Assembly: GCF_001936255.1 (NCBI RefSeq)
Contig: NZ_CP013704.1
Coordinates: 682,001-746,000, forward strand
Origin: Borrelia anserina Es
Lineage (GTDB): Bacteria > Spirochaetota > Spirochaetia > Borreliales > Borreliaceae
Direction: 5' to 3'
DNA length: 64,000 nucleotides
In this document: one piece after another, positions 27,109 through 38,572 of the stretch
Layout: every line of letters begins with the position of its first letter
Position numbering within the stretch: the stretch's first letter is position 1
Program-made: the position numbers and the translations under genes
The notes under the pieces: generated by a model
Databases searched by the model: none
Seen by the model: the letters and a program-made list of their open reading frames with translations, nothing else
What the model was told of the DNA's origin: nothing

Positions 27109-28683
27109 ATGAGGGACATATTAATTTTAGATAAAGTTACTAAGCGATATGGTGGCTTTATTGCTAATGATAATATTTGTATGAGTTTTAAAGAGGGGGA
27201 AATACATGCAATCCTTGGTGAAAATGGTGCTGGCAAAACCACTTTAATGAAAATTATTTATGGAATTCACAGACCCGATAGCGGACAAATTTTTTTAAGA
27301 GGAAGTGAACTAAAACTTAAAGATTCAAGTGAATCTATTCGTAATGGTATTGGGATGGTTTTTCAACATTTTATGTTGATTCCGAAATTTACAGCTGTGC
27401 AAAATATTATTTTAGGATATGAGGATTCAAGATTTGGCTTTATTAATTATAATCGTGCAAGAGAGAAGATATTTAACCTTTCTGAAAGGTATGGTTTAAA
27501 AGTAGATATTGATAGGCCTATTGAAAATTTGAGTGTTGGGATGGGACAGAAGATAGAAATACTTAAAGTTCTCTATCGGAATGCAGATATTATTATTTTT
27601 GATGAACCTACAGCAGTTCTTACATCTAGTGAGATTAATGAATTTATGAATGTTTTAAAAATGTTAGCTGTAGAAGGGCATACTATAATACTTATTACAC
27701 ATAAAATAAAAGAAATAAAGGCTGTGGCTAAAAAGTGTACAATTATGCGTCTTGGAAAAGTGGTTGGAACTTTTGATGTTGCTGATACGGATGAGAAGAT
27801 GCTTACTAAATTGATGATAGGCAAAGGTACTTTTCTTGATATGTCTAAAAGACGTTTTATTGATCGCACAAACGTTCTTGAAATTAGAGATTTAAATGTT
27901 AAAGATGAACGGGGTGTTTTGAAAGTTAAGAATATTAGTTTTGATCTTAGAGAAGGTGAAATTTTTGGGATAGCTGGGATTGAAGGAAGTGGTCAAGAAG
28001 AATTAGTCGAAGCAATTCTTGGCATTAGAGATATCTTTAGCGGAGATATAATTAAGAAGATTGATGGAAAATTTGAGTCAATCAAAGGTCTTAGTGTTAA
28101 ACAAATAATAGATAAGAAAATTGGCTACATTCCATCTGATAGACAAAAACATGGTCTTATTTTAGACTTTAATATTTTACAAAATATTGGAATTAAGAGT
28201 TTTGATGATGCAAATTATTTACAAATGAAGAGTAGTGGTATATATAATGGTAAGTTTGAGTTTTTAAATACTGTTAAGAAACAGTTTGTTGGTTTTAATT
28301 TAACTGTTCTTAAGAAAATAAGTGAGCAACTTGCAGTTTCTTTTGATATTAGACCAAGAGATATTTCGAGCAAAGTCAAAGATCTGTCTGGCGGTAATCA
28401 ACAGAAGGTAATTGTTGCTCGTGAGATTAATTTGAAACCCGAAGTTCTCTTAGCAGTTCAACCTACAAGGGGACTTGATGTAGGTGCTATTGAAAATATT
28501 TATAAAAAAATGATGGAGCAGAGGGATGCAGGAATGACAATTCTTCTTGTATCTCTTGAACTTGATGAACTTATTAGTGTTTGTGATAGAATAGCTGTAA
28601 TGTATGATGGAGGAGTTGTCGGTGTTTTGGAGAGTGATTTTGATGTTGATGTTATTGGCAAGATGATGATAGGTATAATATAA
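27109..28683 (+). CDS. ABC transporter ATPase, duplicated domain (nucleoside importer type)
   Basis: Energises an importer made with the next two permeases. The 524-residue protein is two fused ATPase domains: Walker A GENGAGKTTL near residue 38, signature LSVGMGQ and Walker B IIIFDEP in the first half. The second half has GIEGSGQEELVE, a degenerate Walker A, and LSGGNQQK. It resembles MglA/RbsA sugar ATPases, but the permeases and the BmpA-D proteins of Borrelia point to purine nucleosides. The ATG has only a weak ribosome site, so the start is somewhat uncertain. Confidence 0.92.
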   Translation: MRDILILDKVTKRYGGFIANDNICMSFKEGEIHAILGENGAGKTTLMKIIYGIHRPDSGQIFLRGSELKLKDSSESIRNGIGMVFQHFMLIPKFTAVQNIILGYEDSRFGFINYNRAREKIFNLSERYGLKVDIDRPIENLSVGMGQKIEILKVLYRNADIIIFDEPTAVLTSSEINEFMNVLKMLAVEGHTIILITHKIKEIKAVAKKCTIMRLGKVVGTFDVADTDEKMLTKLMIGKGTFLDMSKRRFIDRTNVLEIRDLNVKDERGVLKVKNISFDLREGEIFGIAGIEGSGQEELVEAILGIRDIFSGDIIKKIDGKFESIKGLSVKQIIDKKIGYIPSDRQKHGLILDFNILQNIGIKSFDDANYLQMKSSGIYNGKFEFLNTVKKQFVGFNLTVLKKISEQLAVSFDIRPRDISSKVKDLSGGNQQKVIVAREINLKPEVLLAVQPTRGLDVGAIENIYKKMMEQRDAGMTILLVSLELDELISVCDRIAVMYDGGVVGVLESDFDVDVIGKMMIGII

Positions 28684-29820
28684 ATGAAGTTTGGTGAGCA
28701 TAAGCATAAACATAAAGAGGTAATTGTAGCATTTTTAAATTCATCGATATTTGTTAATTTTTTTGCATTTTTTTGGGGAATTTTAATTCTTGGATTAATA
28801 GTGTTGCTTTTTGGATATTCTCCTTTTAGGATGTATTATATAATGATAGAGAATGTATTCTCTTCTCCTAAACATTTTGGGTATATTATAAGCTATGCTA
28901 CTCCATTGATTTTTACAGGTCTTGCGGTTGGTATTGCCTTAAAAGTAGGGTTTTTTAATATTGGTGTGGAGAGTCAATTTATACTTGGTTCGATTTCAGC
29001 TTTGATAGCTGGAATTTTTTTTGATTTACCCCCTTTATTACATGTAACTTGCATTTTCCTTTTTGCCTTTTTGGCAGCGGGAATTTTAGGAGTTTTAATT
29101 GGGTATTTGAAAATTAAATTTAATATAAATGAAGTAATTTCAGGGATAATGTTTAATTGGATTTTATTTCATATAAATAATATAATCGTAGACTTGCCTG
29201 TTATTAAAAAGGAAAATAGTGATTTATCTAAGCCAATTCGAGAAAGCGCTTTTATTGATTTTTTTGGTTCTTGGAAACTTTCATCTGAAGGACTTGCTTA
29301 TAGAGCAGAACATCCATTTATTAATGATTTATTAAGGGCTCCTCTTAATTTTGGAATAATTATTGGAATTATTATTGCTATTTTGATGTGGATTTTATTG
29401 GATAAGACTATGCTTGGTTTTAAAATAAGTGCTGTAGGACATAATATTGCAGCTTCTTATCGCTTGGGAATTGATATTAAAAAGGTTTTGATGTTTACTA
29501 TGTTTCTTGCTGGTGCACTTGCAGGAGTTGCGGGTGCTATACAGGTTATGGGTGTTAATAAGGCAATATTTAAGCTTGCTTATATGGAGGGGACAGGTAT
29601 TAATGGCATAGCTGTTGCTTTAATAGGAAATAATTCTCCAATAGGAATAATATTTTCAAGTATTTTATTCTCAATTTTGATTTATGGTAGTAGTAGAGTT
29701 CAGAGTTTAATGGGTTTATCTTCTTCAATTGTGTCTTTGATGATAGGGATAGTGGTTATTGTGATTTCTGCTAGCCATTTTTTTAATAGGCTATTGTTAG
29801 GTTGGTATAAAAAATGTTAA
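28684..29820 (+). CDS. ABC transporter permease, nucleoside type (first subunit)
   Basis: Inner-membrane channel subunit of the nucleoside importer. The 378-residue protein has about nine hydrophobic helices and the BPD_transp_2 motifs: GLAVGIALKVGFFNIGVESQF near residue 80-100 (parts: GLAVGIALKVGF, NIGVESQF) and the EAA-like loop ISAVGHNIAASYRLGI near 250. It starts directly after the ATPase stop and overlaps the next permease by 7 bases, a single operon. Confidence 0.92.
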   Translation: MKFGEHKHKHKEVIVAFLNSSIFVNFFAFFWGILILGLIVLLFGYSPFRMYYIMIENVFSSPKHFGYIISYATPLIFTGLAVGIALKVGFFNIGVESQFILGSISALIAGIFFDLPPLLHVTCIFLFAFLAAGILGVLIGYLKIKFNINEVISGIMFNWILFHINNIIVDLPVIKKENSDLSKPIRESAFIDFFGSWKLSSEGLAYRAEHPFINDLLRAPLNFGIIIGIIIAILMWILLDKTMLGFKISAVGHNIAASYRLGIDIKKVLMFTMFLAGALAGVAGAIQVMGVNKAIFKLAYMEGTGINGIAVALIGNNSPIGIIFSSILFSILIYGSSRVQSLMGLSSSIVSLMIGIVVIVISASHFFNRLLLGWYKKC

Positions 29821-30740
29821 ATACATTAATATTTTTGCTTAGTGAAACCCTGGTGAATTCTCAGGTCTTAGTTTTAGCTGGTCTTGGGGGGCTTATAAGT
29901 GAGAGGAGTGGAATAGTCAATGTAGGTCTTGAAGGTACAATGGCTCTTGGGGCATTTGTTGGTGCTACAGTTTCATATTTTTATGGTAGTCCATTATTTG
30001 CACTTTTTGTTGGGGGTTTTTCAGGGTTTTGTCTTGCTATTCTTCATGCTGTTTTTACTATTTTTCTTAAATCGAATCAGATAATAACTGGTATGGCTAT
30101 TAATTTTTTGGGACCTGCTATTGCAATGTTATTTGGAACTTTTATTTTCGGTTCTGCTTCAACTCCCCCAATAGATATTAAATTACCCATACTTTTTGAG
30201 GGAATTTTAGATAAAAGGTCTGTTATATTTCAGGTTTTTGGTAAGAGATATTCATTCTATATTGCGATAATGTGTGTTGTTCTTTTTCATGGTATATTTG
30301 AATATACCAAAATTGGACTTAGAATTAAGGCTAGTGGTGAGGAGCCAGAAGTTTTAGAATCTCTTGGAGTTAATGTCATTATGATTAGGTTTTTTTGTGT
30401 CCTTCTAAGTGGTTTCTTTGCAGGATTTTCTGGTGCAGTGCTTTCTACTGTGATTGCTTCAAGTTATATGCAAGGAATTGTTGGTGGGCAAGGTTTTATT
30501 GCCATTGTTATGTTAATTTTTGGAAATTGGCAACCTTTTGGAATTTTGATAGGTAGCTTGTTATTTTCTTTTGTAAGAACTTTAGTTGTTGTAATGTCTC
30601 AAGTTTCTTTTTTTTCTTTAGTTATTCCTCTTAAGATATTAATTATTTTGCCTTATTTTATTGTGCTTTTGAGTCTTATGTTTTTTGCAAAAAATAATTA
30701 TGCTCCTAAAGCTTTAGGTTTACATTATAAAAGAGATTGA
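29814..30740 (+). CDS. ABC transporter permease, nucleoside type (second subunit)
   Basis: Pairs with the previous permease to form the pore. The 308-residue product has about eight membrane helices and family motifs AGLGGLISERSGIVNVGLEGTMALGAF (parts: AGLGGLISE, VNVGLEGTMALG) and the loop IKASGEEPEVLESLGV near residue 170. A periplasmic binding protein is not encoded next to it, so the BmpA-D lipoproteins elsewhere are the expected partners. It is followed after 160 bp by an mcp gene. Confidence 0.92.
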   Translation: MLNTLIFLLSETLVNSQVLVLAGLGGLISERSGIVNVGLEGTMALGAFVGATVSYFYGSPLFALFVGGFSGFCLAILHAVFTIFLKSNQIITGMAINFLGPAIAMLFGTFIFGSASTPPIDIKLPILFEGILDKRSVIFQVFGKRYSFYIAIMCVVLFHGIFEYTKIGLRIKASGEEPEVLESLGVNVIMIRFFCVLLSGFFAGFSGAVLSTVIASSYMQGIVGGQGFIAIVMLIFGNWQPFGILIGSLLFSFVRTLVVVMSQVSFFSLVIPLKILIILPYFIVLLSLMFFAKNNYAPKALGLHYKRD

Positions 30741-30900
30741 TTTTTATATTTATTTCTTTTAGTATATAGGAATACAGGTGAGATTATTTAGAGTTTGATT
30801 GAGAATTATATTTTTTGAGATAACGTTATGAGAGATATCTACTTAATTCTTATTTTTATTAACTTTAGTTAAGTAAGTGATTGATTTACGGGGTAGTTTT

Positions 30901-33132
30901 ATGTTGAAAATTAAGCATAGGTTTGTTGGATCTTTGTTCTTATGTTTATTGATAACTATATTATTTTTTTCTTTGATTTTTAAGTTTATTTTGGGTAATT
31001 ATTTAGAACGTTACTATAAGCAAGTTACAAGAGCTCAAGTAAGGCGTGCTGCTTTTGCTATGCAAGCTTTGTTGGATACATTTTATATCATAATTGACGG
31101 TGCAAGTTCTAATTTAGCTCTTGAGACTATGGATGAATATTTGAATATTAAAAATGGTGGACAGATGGTTTCAGAAGTCGAATTAGACAGGCTTAGAGAA
31201 AATTCTAAGCTAGTTCTTAATGCTGTTAAGGGAAATAAGAAATATAGAAATCGGTTGTATGATATATTGTGGGATTTAAAACTTGATACGTTTTATGAAG
31301 AGTTTGCATTTCTTGATTTTGAAGGTAAGGTAATTGTTACTACAAGACATGAGAATAATATGGACTTTGGTCAATCTGAGTCAGATACTGGGTATTTTAA
31401 AAGATCTATGGAAGATTATGAAAAAAGTAAATTAGATTTTGTTGGCTGGTATCCTAGTCTTAATGAAGGAATAGCAAGGGAAGTTGCTGTTAGATCTCAC
31501 TATGAGGATAAAAAAGCTGCTGCCATAGTTGTTCCTGTGCATTCGGCAGAAGATAAAGTTTTTCTTGGCTACTTAGTAGGTTATTTACTTGACGACATTA
31601 TAAGGGATAAATTAGATAGATCTAGATTTGGTTTTTATAATAGAGGAAATTTGTTTTATTTGGATCCGTATAACACTCTTGTTAATCCTTTATTGGAATA
31701 TAATGAGAGTTCTCAACTTAATGCTAGATTTATTTCACTTTTAAATGATACATTGTCCAAGTCTCCTAAGCAACCTTCTGTGTCAACCGAGGTTCCAGTT
31801 TATGAGATTGAAAGAGCATATCATCAAGATATGGGGTTGTATCACTATTGTGCCCTGTTGCCTATTAGTAGCGAGCTTGGGAGTAATAGTGGAATTCTCG
31901 TTGCCAGAATCCCTTATGAAGATATTTATGGGGTTATTAACAGTTTAGCTTTTAAGTTTATTGCATGTTCTATTTTGGGAATTATTATGTTGAGCATTAT
32001 TCTTTCATTAAGGATAGGGTTCGTTATTAGTTCTAGATTAAATTTAGTTAGAAATTTAGTAAAAGAGCTAGTACGAGGAAATTTAGATAAATCGTATGTT
32101 ATTGGTAATGATAAGTATTCTGATGAGTTGAGTTTATTAGGTTTACAAATTGTTAAGATGAGAGATGCTATTGCAGATGCCATTACAAGTGTTTTCAGGA
32201 ATATTAATTATGTTAATAAGGCAAGCGTTGAAGTTGCTAATTCAAGTCAAAATTTAAGTTCTAGTGCATTACAGCAAGCTTCAACACTTGAAGAGATGTC
32301 AGCCAACATTGAACAGATATCAGCTGGAGTTAAATTGAGTGCAAACAATTCCCAGGAAACAGAACGAATTGCTTTAATTACTAATGAGAATGCTCAAATA
32401 GGGGGTAAGGCTGTTGAAGAGTCTGTTGTAGCTATGCATGCCATTGTTGAGAAGGTTAGTGTTATTGAAGAGATAGCTAGAAAAACTAATTTGCTTGCTT
32501 TAAATGCAGCTATTGAAGCTGCAAGAGCAGGAGAGGAAGGCAAGGGATTTGCTGTTGTAGCAAGTGAAATTAGGAAGCTTGCTGATCTTAGTAAGGAGTC
32601 TGCCCTTGAGATTAGTGAATTAGTAGAAAAAAATTCTAGGTTGGCAACAGAAGCTGGATTAATATTTAAGGATATGTTACCTGAAATAGAAAAGACCACT
32701 AATCTTGTTAAGAAGATTTCTGAGGGAAGTTACAAACAAAATGAGCAGATCATACAGTTTAAAACGGCCCTTGATCAAGTTGGAGAAGTTGTTCAAGCTT
32801 CAGCATCAAGTAGTGAAGAACTTTCAAGTATGGCTGATAGGATGCTTGAAAAGGCTAAAGAGCTTAAACAGGTAATATCTTTTTTCAAAGTTAAAGATTT
32901 TGATATTGATGCTTCTGATGAACTAAAAGCTGTTAAGGATGAATTTGTGACTACCGAAGGGTATACCTGTTTGGATATGGCAGGTAATCCATCTTTAAAA
33001 GATAATCAAGGTGATATGCATGATGATTTAAATGTGAGTTATAAGTCTATTAATAAAAGGGTAGATCCTAAAAAAGCTATTGATATTGCCGATAAGGATT
33101 TAGATTTTGATGAGGACTTTTCAGATTTTTAG
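30901..33132 (+). CDS. Methyl-accepting chemotaxis protein (Mcp4 type)
   Basis: Chemoreceptor for the CheA-CheW array. Of about 743 residues, one membrane helix (about 9-29) is followed by a long periplasmic ligand domain (to about 345), a second helix, a HAMP linker and the cytoplasmic signalling coiled coil. Its tip reads [24 protein letters not shown], shown here in parts [10 protein letters not shown] and [11 protein letters not shown]. Ligand domain shape resembles Cache-like sensors, but the ligand is unknown. The C-terminal tail is acidic (DFDEDFSDF) and has no CheR-docking pentapeptide. ATG 30901 is preferred over an in-frame TTG at 30877. Confidence 0.93.
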   Translation: MLKIKHRFVGSLFLCLLITILFFSLIFKFILGNYLERYYKQVTRAQVRRAAFAMQALLDTFYIIIDGASSNLALETMDEYLNIKNGGQMVSEVELDRLRENSKLVLNAVKGNKKYRNRLYDILWDLKLDTFYEEFAFLDFEGKVIVTTRHENNMDFGQSESDTGYFKRSMEDYEKSKLDFVGWYPSLNEGIAREVAVRSHYEDKKAAAIVVPVHSAEDKVFLGYLVGYLLDDIIRDKLDRSRFGFYNRGNLFYLDPYNTLVNPLLEYNESSQLNARFISLLNDTLSKSPKQPSVSTEVPVYEIERAYHQDMGLYHYCALLPISSELGSNSGILVARIPYEDIYGVINSLAFKFIACSILGIIMLSIILSLRIGFVISSRLNLVRNLVKELVRGNLDKSYVIGNDKYSDELSLLGLQIVKMRDAIADAITSVFRNINYVNKASVEVANSSQNLSSSALQQASTLEEMSANIEQISAGVKLSANNSQETERIALITNENAQIGGKAVEESVVAMHAIVEKVSVIEEIARKTNLLALNAAIEAARAGEEGKGFAVVASEIRKLADLSKESALEISELVEKNSRLATEAGLIFKDMLPEIEKTTNLVKKISEGSYKQNEQIIQFKTALDQVGEVVQASASSSEELSSMADRMLEKAKELKQVISFFKVKDFDIDASDELKAVKDEFVTTEGYTCLDMAGNPSLKDNQGDMHDDLNVSYKSINKRVDPKKAIDIADKDLDFDEDFSDF

Positions 33133-33162
33133 AATTTATTTTTTTAAGAGGTGTTTGATTAT

Positions 33163-35070
33163 ATGAAACTGAAGCTGAAAGTTAGGATATTACTTCTTGT
33201 TAGTATTCTTATCTCAATTTTTATTTCTATATTGTTTTTTATATTTGGAATGTTAATTAACTCTAATTTAGTGGCTCAGCAGTTAGATCTTATGAAAAAT
33301 CTTATTGGAAATGTTAAACATTCTTTAACAATTTATCTCTCTTCAATGGAAGAAAGGGTAAAAATTAATTCAATGTATTTGGACTCTTTAGATAGGTTTG
33401 AATCCATTGCTAAAAGTAAACCTAGGAGAATGGAAGCTATTTTGGATCAAATTGAGATATTACTTAAAACAGGTAGAGGCAATAACTTGATGATAGTTGA
33501 TAAGAAAGGAGAAATAGTGTTTACTACTGCTGTTAAAGATAATAGTGATTATGGTATTTCTATTGCAGATAAAAAATATTTTCTTGAGTTAAGTCAAACT
33601 AGTTCTATTTATAACTCTTCTGTTCTTTTGGCAGATGCTGGTTCTGTTGAAGAGGTTTTGGTGAAAGATGTGTCTAGTATAAGAAATAAGTCAGGACAGA
33701 TTCCTTATTTGTTAATAGGCATTCCTTTAAGGGATCATGATACCGATGTTATTTTTGGTTATTATATGGTCTTTTATGCGATAGATTATCTTTATAATTC
33801 ATTTAAAGGTATTAGTTTTGGAACATTAGGTAGTGGTAGGGTTATGGTATTTGATCAAACAGGTCAGTTTCTTATTCATCATACTTGGTTCCCTGGTGAT
33901 AACTTAGTTAATATTAATCCTTACTATGATAGTGTGGTTAAGGGTATTTCTGAGGACTTGCTGCAGAAGAAGAAAGAAATCAGCTTAAGACGTTATGTTG
34001 ATCCTAAGGGACAGGAATTTGTCGGATTTGCACAAGAAGTAAAATGTCGTTTGTCTAATTACCCGTTTATGGTATATTTAAGAGCTAATGTTCATGATTT
34101 TTATTATATGACTAGGCTTACTACTTTGATTTTAGGAATAAGTTTTGTGGTTACTTTAGTTTTTCTTGGATTAGTTACTATTTATCTTGTAGGCAAACTT
34201 GGTGCTGTTTTAAATGGAATTTTAAGTCATTCTGAAAGGCTTGCTTCTGGGGATTTTACTGTTTCAGATTATTCTTTAAAGTGGGAAACGTTAGAGCTGT
34301 ATGGATTATATGAGGATTTGGGACTTTTGAGGTCTAATTTTTCATCTGTTGCAAGAGGAGTTATTGAGAATCTTGATTATCTTTATGAAAATTCAATTCA
34401 GATAGCAAATGCAAGTCAGAATTTGAGTTCTGGGGCAGTTGAGCAAGCATCTACATTAGAACAGATGACAGCAAATATTGAGCAGATATCTCAAGGTGTA
34501 ACTGAGAATACTGATAATGCATCTACTACTGAGAGTATTGCTGTTAACACTAATAAAAAAACCAAAGATGGGCATCAATCTGTTATTAAAGCCATTGAGG
34601 CGATGGAAGTTATTACGGATAAAATAAGTATTATTGATGAGATAACAAGGCAAACCAATTTACTTGCTTTGAATGCTTCCATTGAGGCTGCTAGAGTAGG
34701 GGATAAGGGTAAAGGATTTGAAGTTGTTGCTGCTGAGGTTAGGAAGCTTGCTGATCAAAGTAAGGAGTCTGCTAGAGAAATTATTGATATTGCACATAAG
34801 AGTTTGACTATTGCAGGTAAAGCAGGTAATAATTTTGAACAGATTGTTCCTGGAATGGAAGAAACAGCTAAGCTTGTTAAGAATATTACTCGTGAGAGTT
34901 CTAACCAGAGTAATCAAATCGAACAATTTAAGAGTGCAATAGAACAAGTTAGTCAATTGGTTCAAACAACAGCATCAAGTAGCGAGGAACTCTCAGCAAT
35001 GTCTGAAAAAATGTTGGAAAGTGTTAAGCATTTAAAGGAATCAGTCGATTACTTTAAGATTGATAAATAA
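33163..35070 (+). CDS. Methyl-accepting chemotaxis protein (Mcp5 type)
   Basis: Second receptor, 635 residues, 30 bp after the previous one. It has membrane helices near 7-31 and 318-346, a periplasmic domain between them with a Cache-like segment (MIVDKKGEIVFTT near 105), and a cytoplasmic domain whose tip reads TRQTNLLALN and AARVGDKGKG. The two receptors share a signalling end but not the ligand domain. AGAGGTG supports ATG 33163 rather than TTG 33151. A long hairpin follows the stop. Confidence 0.93.
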   Translation: MKLKLKVRILLLVSILISIFISILFFIFGMLINSNLVAQQLDLMKNLIGNVKHSLTIYLSSMEERVKINSMYLDSLDRFESIAKSKPRRMEAILDQIEILLKTGRGNNLMIVDKKGEIVFTTAVKDNSDYGISIADKKYFLELSQTSSIYNSSVLLADAGSVEEVLVKDVSSIRNKSGQIPYLLIGIPLRDHDTDVIFGYYMVFYAIDYLYNSFKGISFGTLGSGRVMVFDQTGQFLIHHTWFPGDNLVNINPYYDSVVKGISEDLLQKKKEISLRRYVDPKGQEFVGFAQEVKCRLSNYPFMVYLRANVHDFYYMTRLTTLILGISFVVTLVFLGLVTIYLVGKLGAVLNGILSHSERLASGDFTVSDYSLKWETLELYGLYEDLGLLRSNFSSVARGVIENLDYLYENSIQIANASQNLSSGAVEQASTLEQMTANIEQISQGVTENTDNASTTESIAVNTNKKTKDGHQSVIKAIEAMEVITDKISIIDEITRQTNLLALNASIEAARVGDKGKGFEVVAAEVRKLADQSKESAREIIDIAHKSLTIAGKAGNNFEQIVPGMEETAKLVKNITRESSNQSNQIEQFKSAIEQVSQLVQTTASSSEELSAMSEKMLESVKHLKESVDYFKIDK

Positions 35071-35103
35071 TTTATAGGGATAATTTGAATATCCCTATAA
35101 ATT
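35069..35103. terminator. 14-bp perfect hairpin between convergent mcp and mnmA
   Basis: AATTTATAGGGATA pairs exactly with TATCCCTATAAATT around a seven-base loop. No clear T-run follows on the plus strand, so classical termination is uncertain; on the minus strand the flank TTTATC is weak. Position between converging genes suggests shared 3'-end processing or termination. Confidence 0.55.
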
Positions 35104-35133
35104 GTGATGTTAAAATATGTCTTGTTATATTAA

Positions 35134-36198
35134 TTATATTAATGTTTTAAGGATTTTAGCTCCTCCTAGGCACTCATCTTCTTGATAAAATATGCAAAAT
35201 TGTCCTGGTGAAATTCCATAGTCTTTTTCTTCTAGATTGACTTTTATAATATTGTTTTTTAGTGTTTCTGTTTTGCATTTTATTTTCTTTTCTCCATGTC
35301 TTATTTTGACTTTTAAGTCTTCGTTATTTAATGGTTTGTTTATCCAGTTTATTTGGTGCACTAGAAATTGTTGTTTTCCTTGTTTCAAGTAATTTGTACT
35401 GTTTGAGATGTAAATGATGTTATTTTGAATATCCTTTTCTGTAACAAACCATGGTCCATGGCTGAGCTTGATGCCTTTTCTTTGTCCAATTGTAAAAAAC
35501 CAATATCCATTATGTGTCCCGAGTATTTTGCCTGTTTCTTGTTCGACGATATTACCTTTAAGTTCTCCTAAGTGGTATTTTATAAATTCATCATATTTAA
35601 TCTTTCCAAGAAAGCAAATTCCTTGACTGTCTTTTCTATTTTTATTGGGTAAATCTATTTTGTGTGCTATTTGTCTTATTTCAGTTTTTAATAGGTCTCC
35701 TAATGGGAAGTACAATTTTGATATTTGTTCTCTAGAGAGATGAGATAAAAAATAGCTTTGATCTTTTATTTTGTCTTTAGCTTGTTTAAGTATGTAATTG
35801 TTATTTTGATTTTCTATTTTGGCATAGTGTCCTGTGACTATTAAATCATAATGTTCATTTATCTTTTCAAAGAATGCACCAAATTTTATTCTTTGGTTGC
35901 AAAATATATCTGGACTTGGGGTATTACCTATTTTTAATTCTTCAATAGCATAATTTACCACTCTTTTATAATACTCTTCTTGCAAGCTAATGATTTCATA
36001 TGGTACATTGAATTTTTCACATACAGCCTTTACATAACGGATATCTTCTTCCCAAGGACAATTTCCTAGGTAGGAGAGTTCGTCTTCAAGCCAAATTTTT
36101 AAATAATAACATTTTATATTTTTATGGCCTTTTTGTATCATTTTATAAAGAGCTACAGAGCTGTCCACTCCACCGGATAGAAGTACTGCTATTTTCAT
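35134..36198 (-). CDS. mnmA: tRNA-specific 2-thiouridylase MnmA
   Basis: Puts the 2-thio group on U34 of tRNA-Lys, -Glu and -Gln. The 354-residue product has the PP-loop [10 protein letters not shown] at residue 8, the first catalytic Cys in CNQRIKF near residue 100, and the second in SQGICFLG near residue 196. This is the normal bacterial form and length. It is convergent with mcp5 and divergent from the mevalonate operon. Confidence 0.96.
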   Translation of the reverse strand: MKIAVLLSGGVDSSVALYKMIQKGHKNIKCYYLKIWLEDELSYLGNCPWEEDIRYVKAVCEKFNVPYEIISLQEEYYKRVVNYAIEELKIGNTPSPDIFCNQRIKFGAFFEKINEHYDLIVTGHYAKIENQNNNYILKQAKDKIKDQSYFLSHLSREQISKLYFPLGDLLKTEIRQIAHKIDLPNKNRKDSQGICFLGKIKYDEFIKYHLGELKGNIVEQETGKILGTHNGYWFFTIGQRKGIKLSHGPWFVTEKDIQNNIIYISNSTNYLKQGKQQFLVHQINWINKPLNNEDLKVKIRHGEKKIKCKTETLKNNIIKVNLEEKDYGISPGQFCIFYQEDECLGGAKILKTLI

Positions 36199-36300
36199 AA
36201 ATTTGCTTTTTTTGTTTATTATAGCATATTGAGATTTAATGTTTTTATAATCTATAGTAATAATAATATTTATAGATTGTTTTTTTATTGGGGGTTAGTG

Positions 36301-37524
36301 ATGAGGGTAGGTATTAGTGATATTAGAGTTTTTTTACCTTTAAATTGTTTAGATTTGAATGTTCTTTTAAGTAATTCTTTATATAATTCTAATGAAAATT
36401 TTTTTAGAAAGTTTAATAGGGCAATTGATGCAACACTCCAGAAATCATTTAGGTTTACAAGTCTTAATGAAGATAGTGTTACAATGGCTAGTTCTGCTGT
36501 TAAGCTAATTTTTGATAATAATAATCTTAAGTTAGATAAGATGAAGATATTTTTAGGTGGTACTGAAACGGGGGTAGATTATTCAAAGTCAATTTCATCT
36601 TATGTTTATGGAGCTTTAAAATTGGCTGGCATTGATTTAAAAAATCATTTCTTAACTTTTCAAGCTCAGCATGCATGTGCGGGTTCTGCACTTGCTTTGT
36701 ATAGTGCTGCGAGTGTTTTGAGTCATTTAGATAAGTCTGAATATGGTATAGTATTTTCTAGTGATATTGCACATTATGGTAATCTAACTACAGCAGAGAT
36801 TACTCAAGGAGCTGGCGCAACAGCAGTTCTTATTGAGCAGAATCCAAAAGTTTTATCTATTAATTTATCTGAATTTGGGGTTTATACTGATGATGTTGAT
36901 GATTTCTTTAGGCCATTTGGTAGTCTTGTGGCTAAAGTAAAGGGGCGTTATTCTATTGAATGCTATAATAAGGCTAATGAGGAGGCTTTGGCAGATTTTG
37001 CATATAAGAAAAATATGAGCATTAAAGATTTATTTTCTAAGTATAGGTTTATTTTACATGTACCTTTTGCAAAAATGCCTATAGATTCAATGCATTATGT
37101 TTTAAAGAAATATTATAGTGAAGATGAATCTGAACGAAATGCTTATTTAGAATCAATAGATTTTTATGATTCTGTCGAGGCTTCTAAAGAAGTGGGCAAT
37201 TTATATACAGGATCAATATTTTTATCTTTAATGTCTTATTTAAAGCGAGTATTTGCCAAAAAGGATATTAGTGGAGAGAAGATACTTTTTTGTTCTTATG
37301 GATCTGGTAATATTATGGTTATTTATGAACTTACAGTTGAAGAGAATGCTCATTGTGTTGTTAAGACTTGGGATATTGACAGAATACTTTCAGTAAAGCA
37401 TAATGCATCTTTTGATGAGTATAGAGATTTTTTTGAGAATAGAATTGTCCCTGGTGAATCCCAAGGCTTTTATTTAAAGGAGATCAGAGAAGATGGGTAC
37501 CGGGTTTATGGGTATCGAGCCTAA
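36301..37524 (+). CDS. Hydroxymethylglutaryl-CoA synthase
   Basis: Makes HMG-CoA from acetyl-CoA and acetoacetyl-CoA, the first committed step of the mevalonate route. The product of about 407 residues belongs to the thiolase superfamily and has the nucleophile Cys126 in [13 protein letters not shown] and the general Glu in [14 protein letters not shown] near 80-93. A His in [11 protein letters not shown] near 250 fits the active site. ATG 36301 is chosen because GGGGGTT lies just upstream; the in-frame start at 36229 lies in the leader. It overlaps the isomerase gene by 32 bases and heads the operon. Confidence 0.95.
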   Translation: MRVGISDIRVFLPLNCLDLNVLLSNSLYNSNENFFRKFNRAIDATLQKSFRFTSLNEDSVTMASSAVKLIFDNNNLKLDKMKIFLGGTETGVDYSKSISSYVYGALKLAGIDLKNHFLTFQAQHACAGSALALYSAASVLSHLDKSEYGIVFSSDIAHYGNLTTAEITQGAGATAVLIEQNPKVLSINLSEFGVYTDDVDDFFRPFGSLVAKVKGRYSIECYNKANEEALADFAYKKNMSIKDLFSKYRFILHVPFAKMPIDSMHYVLKKYYSEDESERNAYLESIDFYDSVEASKEVGNLYTGSIFLSLMSYLKRVFAKKDISGEKILFCSYGSGNIMVIYELTVEENAHCVVKTWDIDRILSVKHNASFDEYRDFFENRIVPGESQGFYLKEIREDGYRVYGYRA

Positions 37525-38572
37525 TATCTTAACTAATAAGAAGCGGCATATTGAGATTTGTTTAAGTAAAGAGGATGTTAGTAAAAGTGATAATCTTTTA
37601 AATTTTGTTAATTTAAAGCATGATGCACTTAGTGATCTTGATTTTTATGAAATAGATACGAGCGATAGTATATTTGGTTATAGTATTGCTATGCCTATTT
37701 TTATCTCATCAATGACAGGAGGCGTTAAAGAAGGTAATAAATTTAATAAGGTACTTGTTAAGATAGCAAATGATTTAAGAATTCCAATGGGTTTGGGATC
37801 CTTTAAGCTTTTATTTAAATATCCTGAATATGTTAAAGATTTTTCCTTAAGGAAGTATGCTGATAATATTCCTTTATTTTCAAATATTGGTGCTGTTCAG
37901 TTAAGAGAATTAGGAATTTTTGAAATAATTGAGATGAGTAAGAGACTCGAGGTTGATGCTGTAATCGTGCATTTAAATTCAGGTCAGGAATTGATGAATT
38001 TGAGAGGGGAGAGAAACTTTAAAGGCATTAAGCACTCAATTGCTAAGCTTTGCTCTGTTTCAAGTTTGCCAGTAATTGTGAAAGAAACGGGTTTTGGGAT
38101 TTCCCCCGATTCTGTTATCAGATTACTAGATCTTGGAGTTTCTTATGTTGATCTTGCTGGTAGTGGAGGGACTAACTGGGTTTTAGTTGAAGGAATTAAA
38201 GAAGAAAATTTGGGAGTTGCATCTTGTTTTTCTAATTGGGGTATATCTTCTGTTTTGACATTACTGAGTATTAAAGATTCTTATAAAAATAGGATTTTTG
38301 CATCAGGAGGATATGAAACTGGGATGGATATTGCTAAAGGTATTGCTCTTGGGGCTAAGTTAGTGGGTATTGCATCAGTCATTCTTAGGACTTTTCATGC
38401 AGGGGGTGAAGATGCTTTATATAAACTTTTCAAAGATTATGAATACGTTTTAAGGATGTCTATGCTTTTAAGTAATAGTATAGATTTAGCACAGTTTAGG
38501 TTAAATAAATATTTTTTAAGTCATCCTTTGCTATTTAATGTTAAAAATTTTAAAGATTTTTATGAAACTTAG
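37493..38572 (+). CDS. fni: Type 2 isopentenyl-diphosphate isomerase
   Basis: FMN-dependent enzyme interconverting IPP and DMAPP. The 359-residue product shows the FMN-binding motif [14 protein letters not shown] near 73, [14 protein letters not shown] near 155, and [13 protein letters not shown] with [20 protein letters not shown], typical of type 2 isomerases. An AAAGGAG is well spaced for ATG 37493. It lies between HMG-CoA synthase and reductase rather than at the end of the operon. Confidence 0.94.
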   Translation: MGTGFMGIEPNILTNKKRHIEICLSKEDVSKSDNLLNFVNLKHDALSDLDFYEIDTSDSIFGYSIAMPIFISSMTGGVKEGNKFNKVLVKIANDLRIPMGLGSFKLLFKYPEYVKDFSLRKYADNIPLFSNIGAVQLRELGIFEIIEMSKRLEVDAVIVHLNSGQELMNLRGERNFKGIKHSIAKLCSVSSLPVIVKETGFGISPDSVIRLLDLGVSYVDLAGSGGTNWVLVEGIKEENLGVASCFSNWGISSVLTLLSIKDSYKNRIFASGGYETGMDIAKGIALGAKLVGIASVILRTFHAGGEDALYKLFKDYEYVLRMSMLLSNSIDLAQFRLNKYFLSHPLLFNVKNFKDFYET

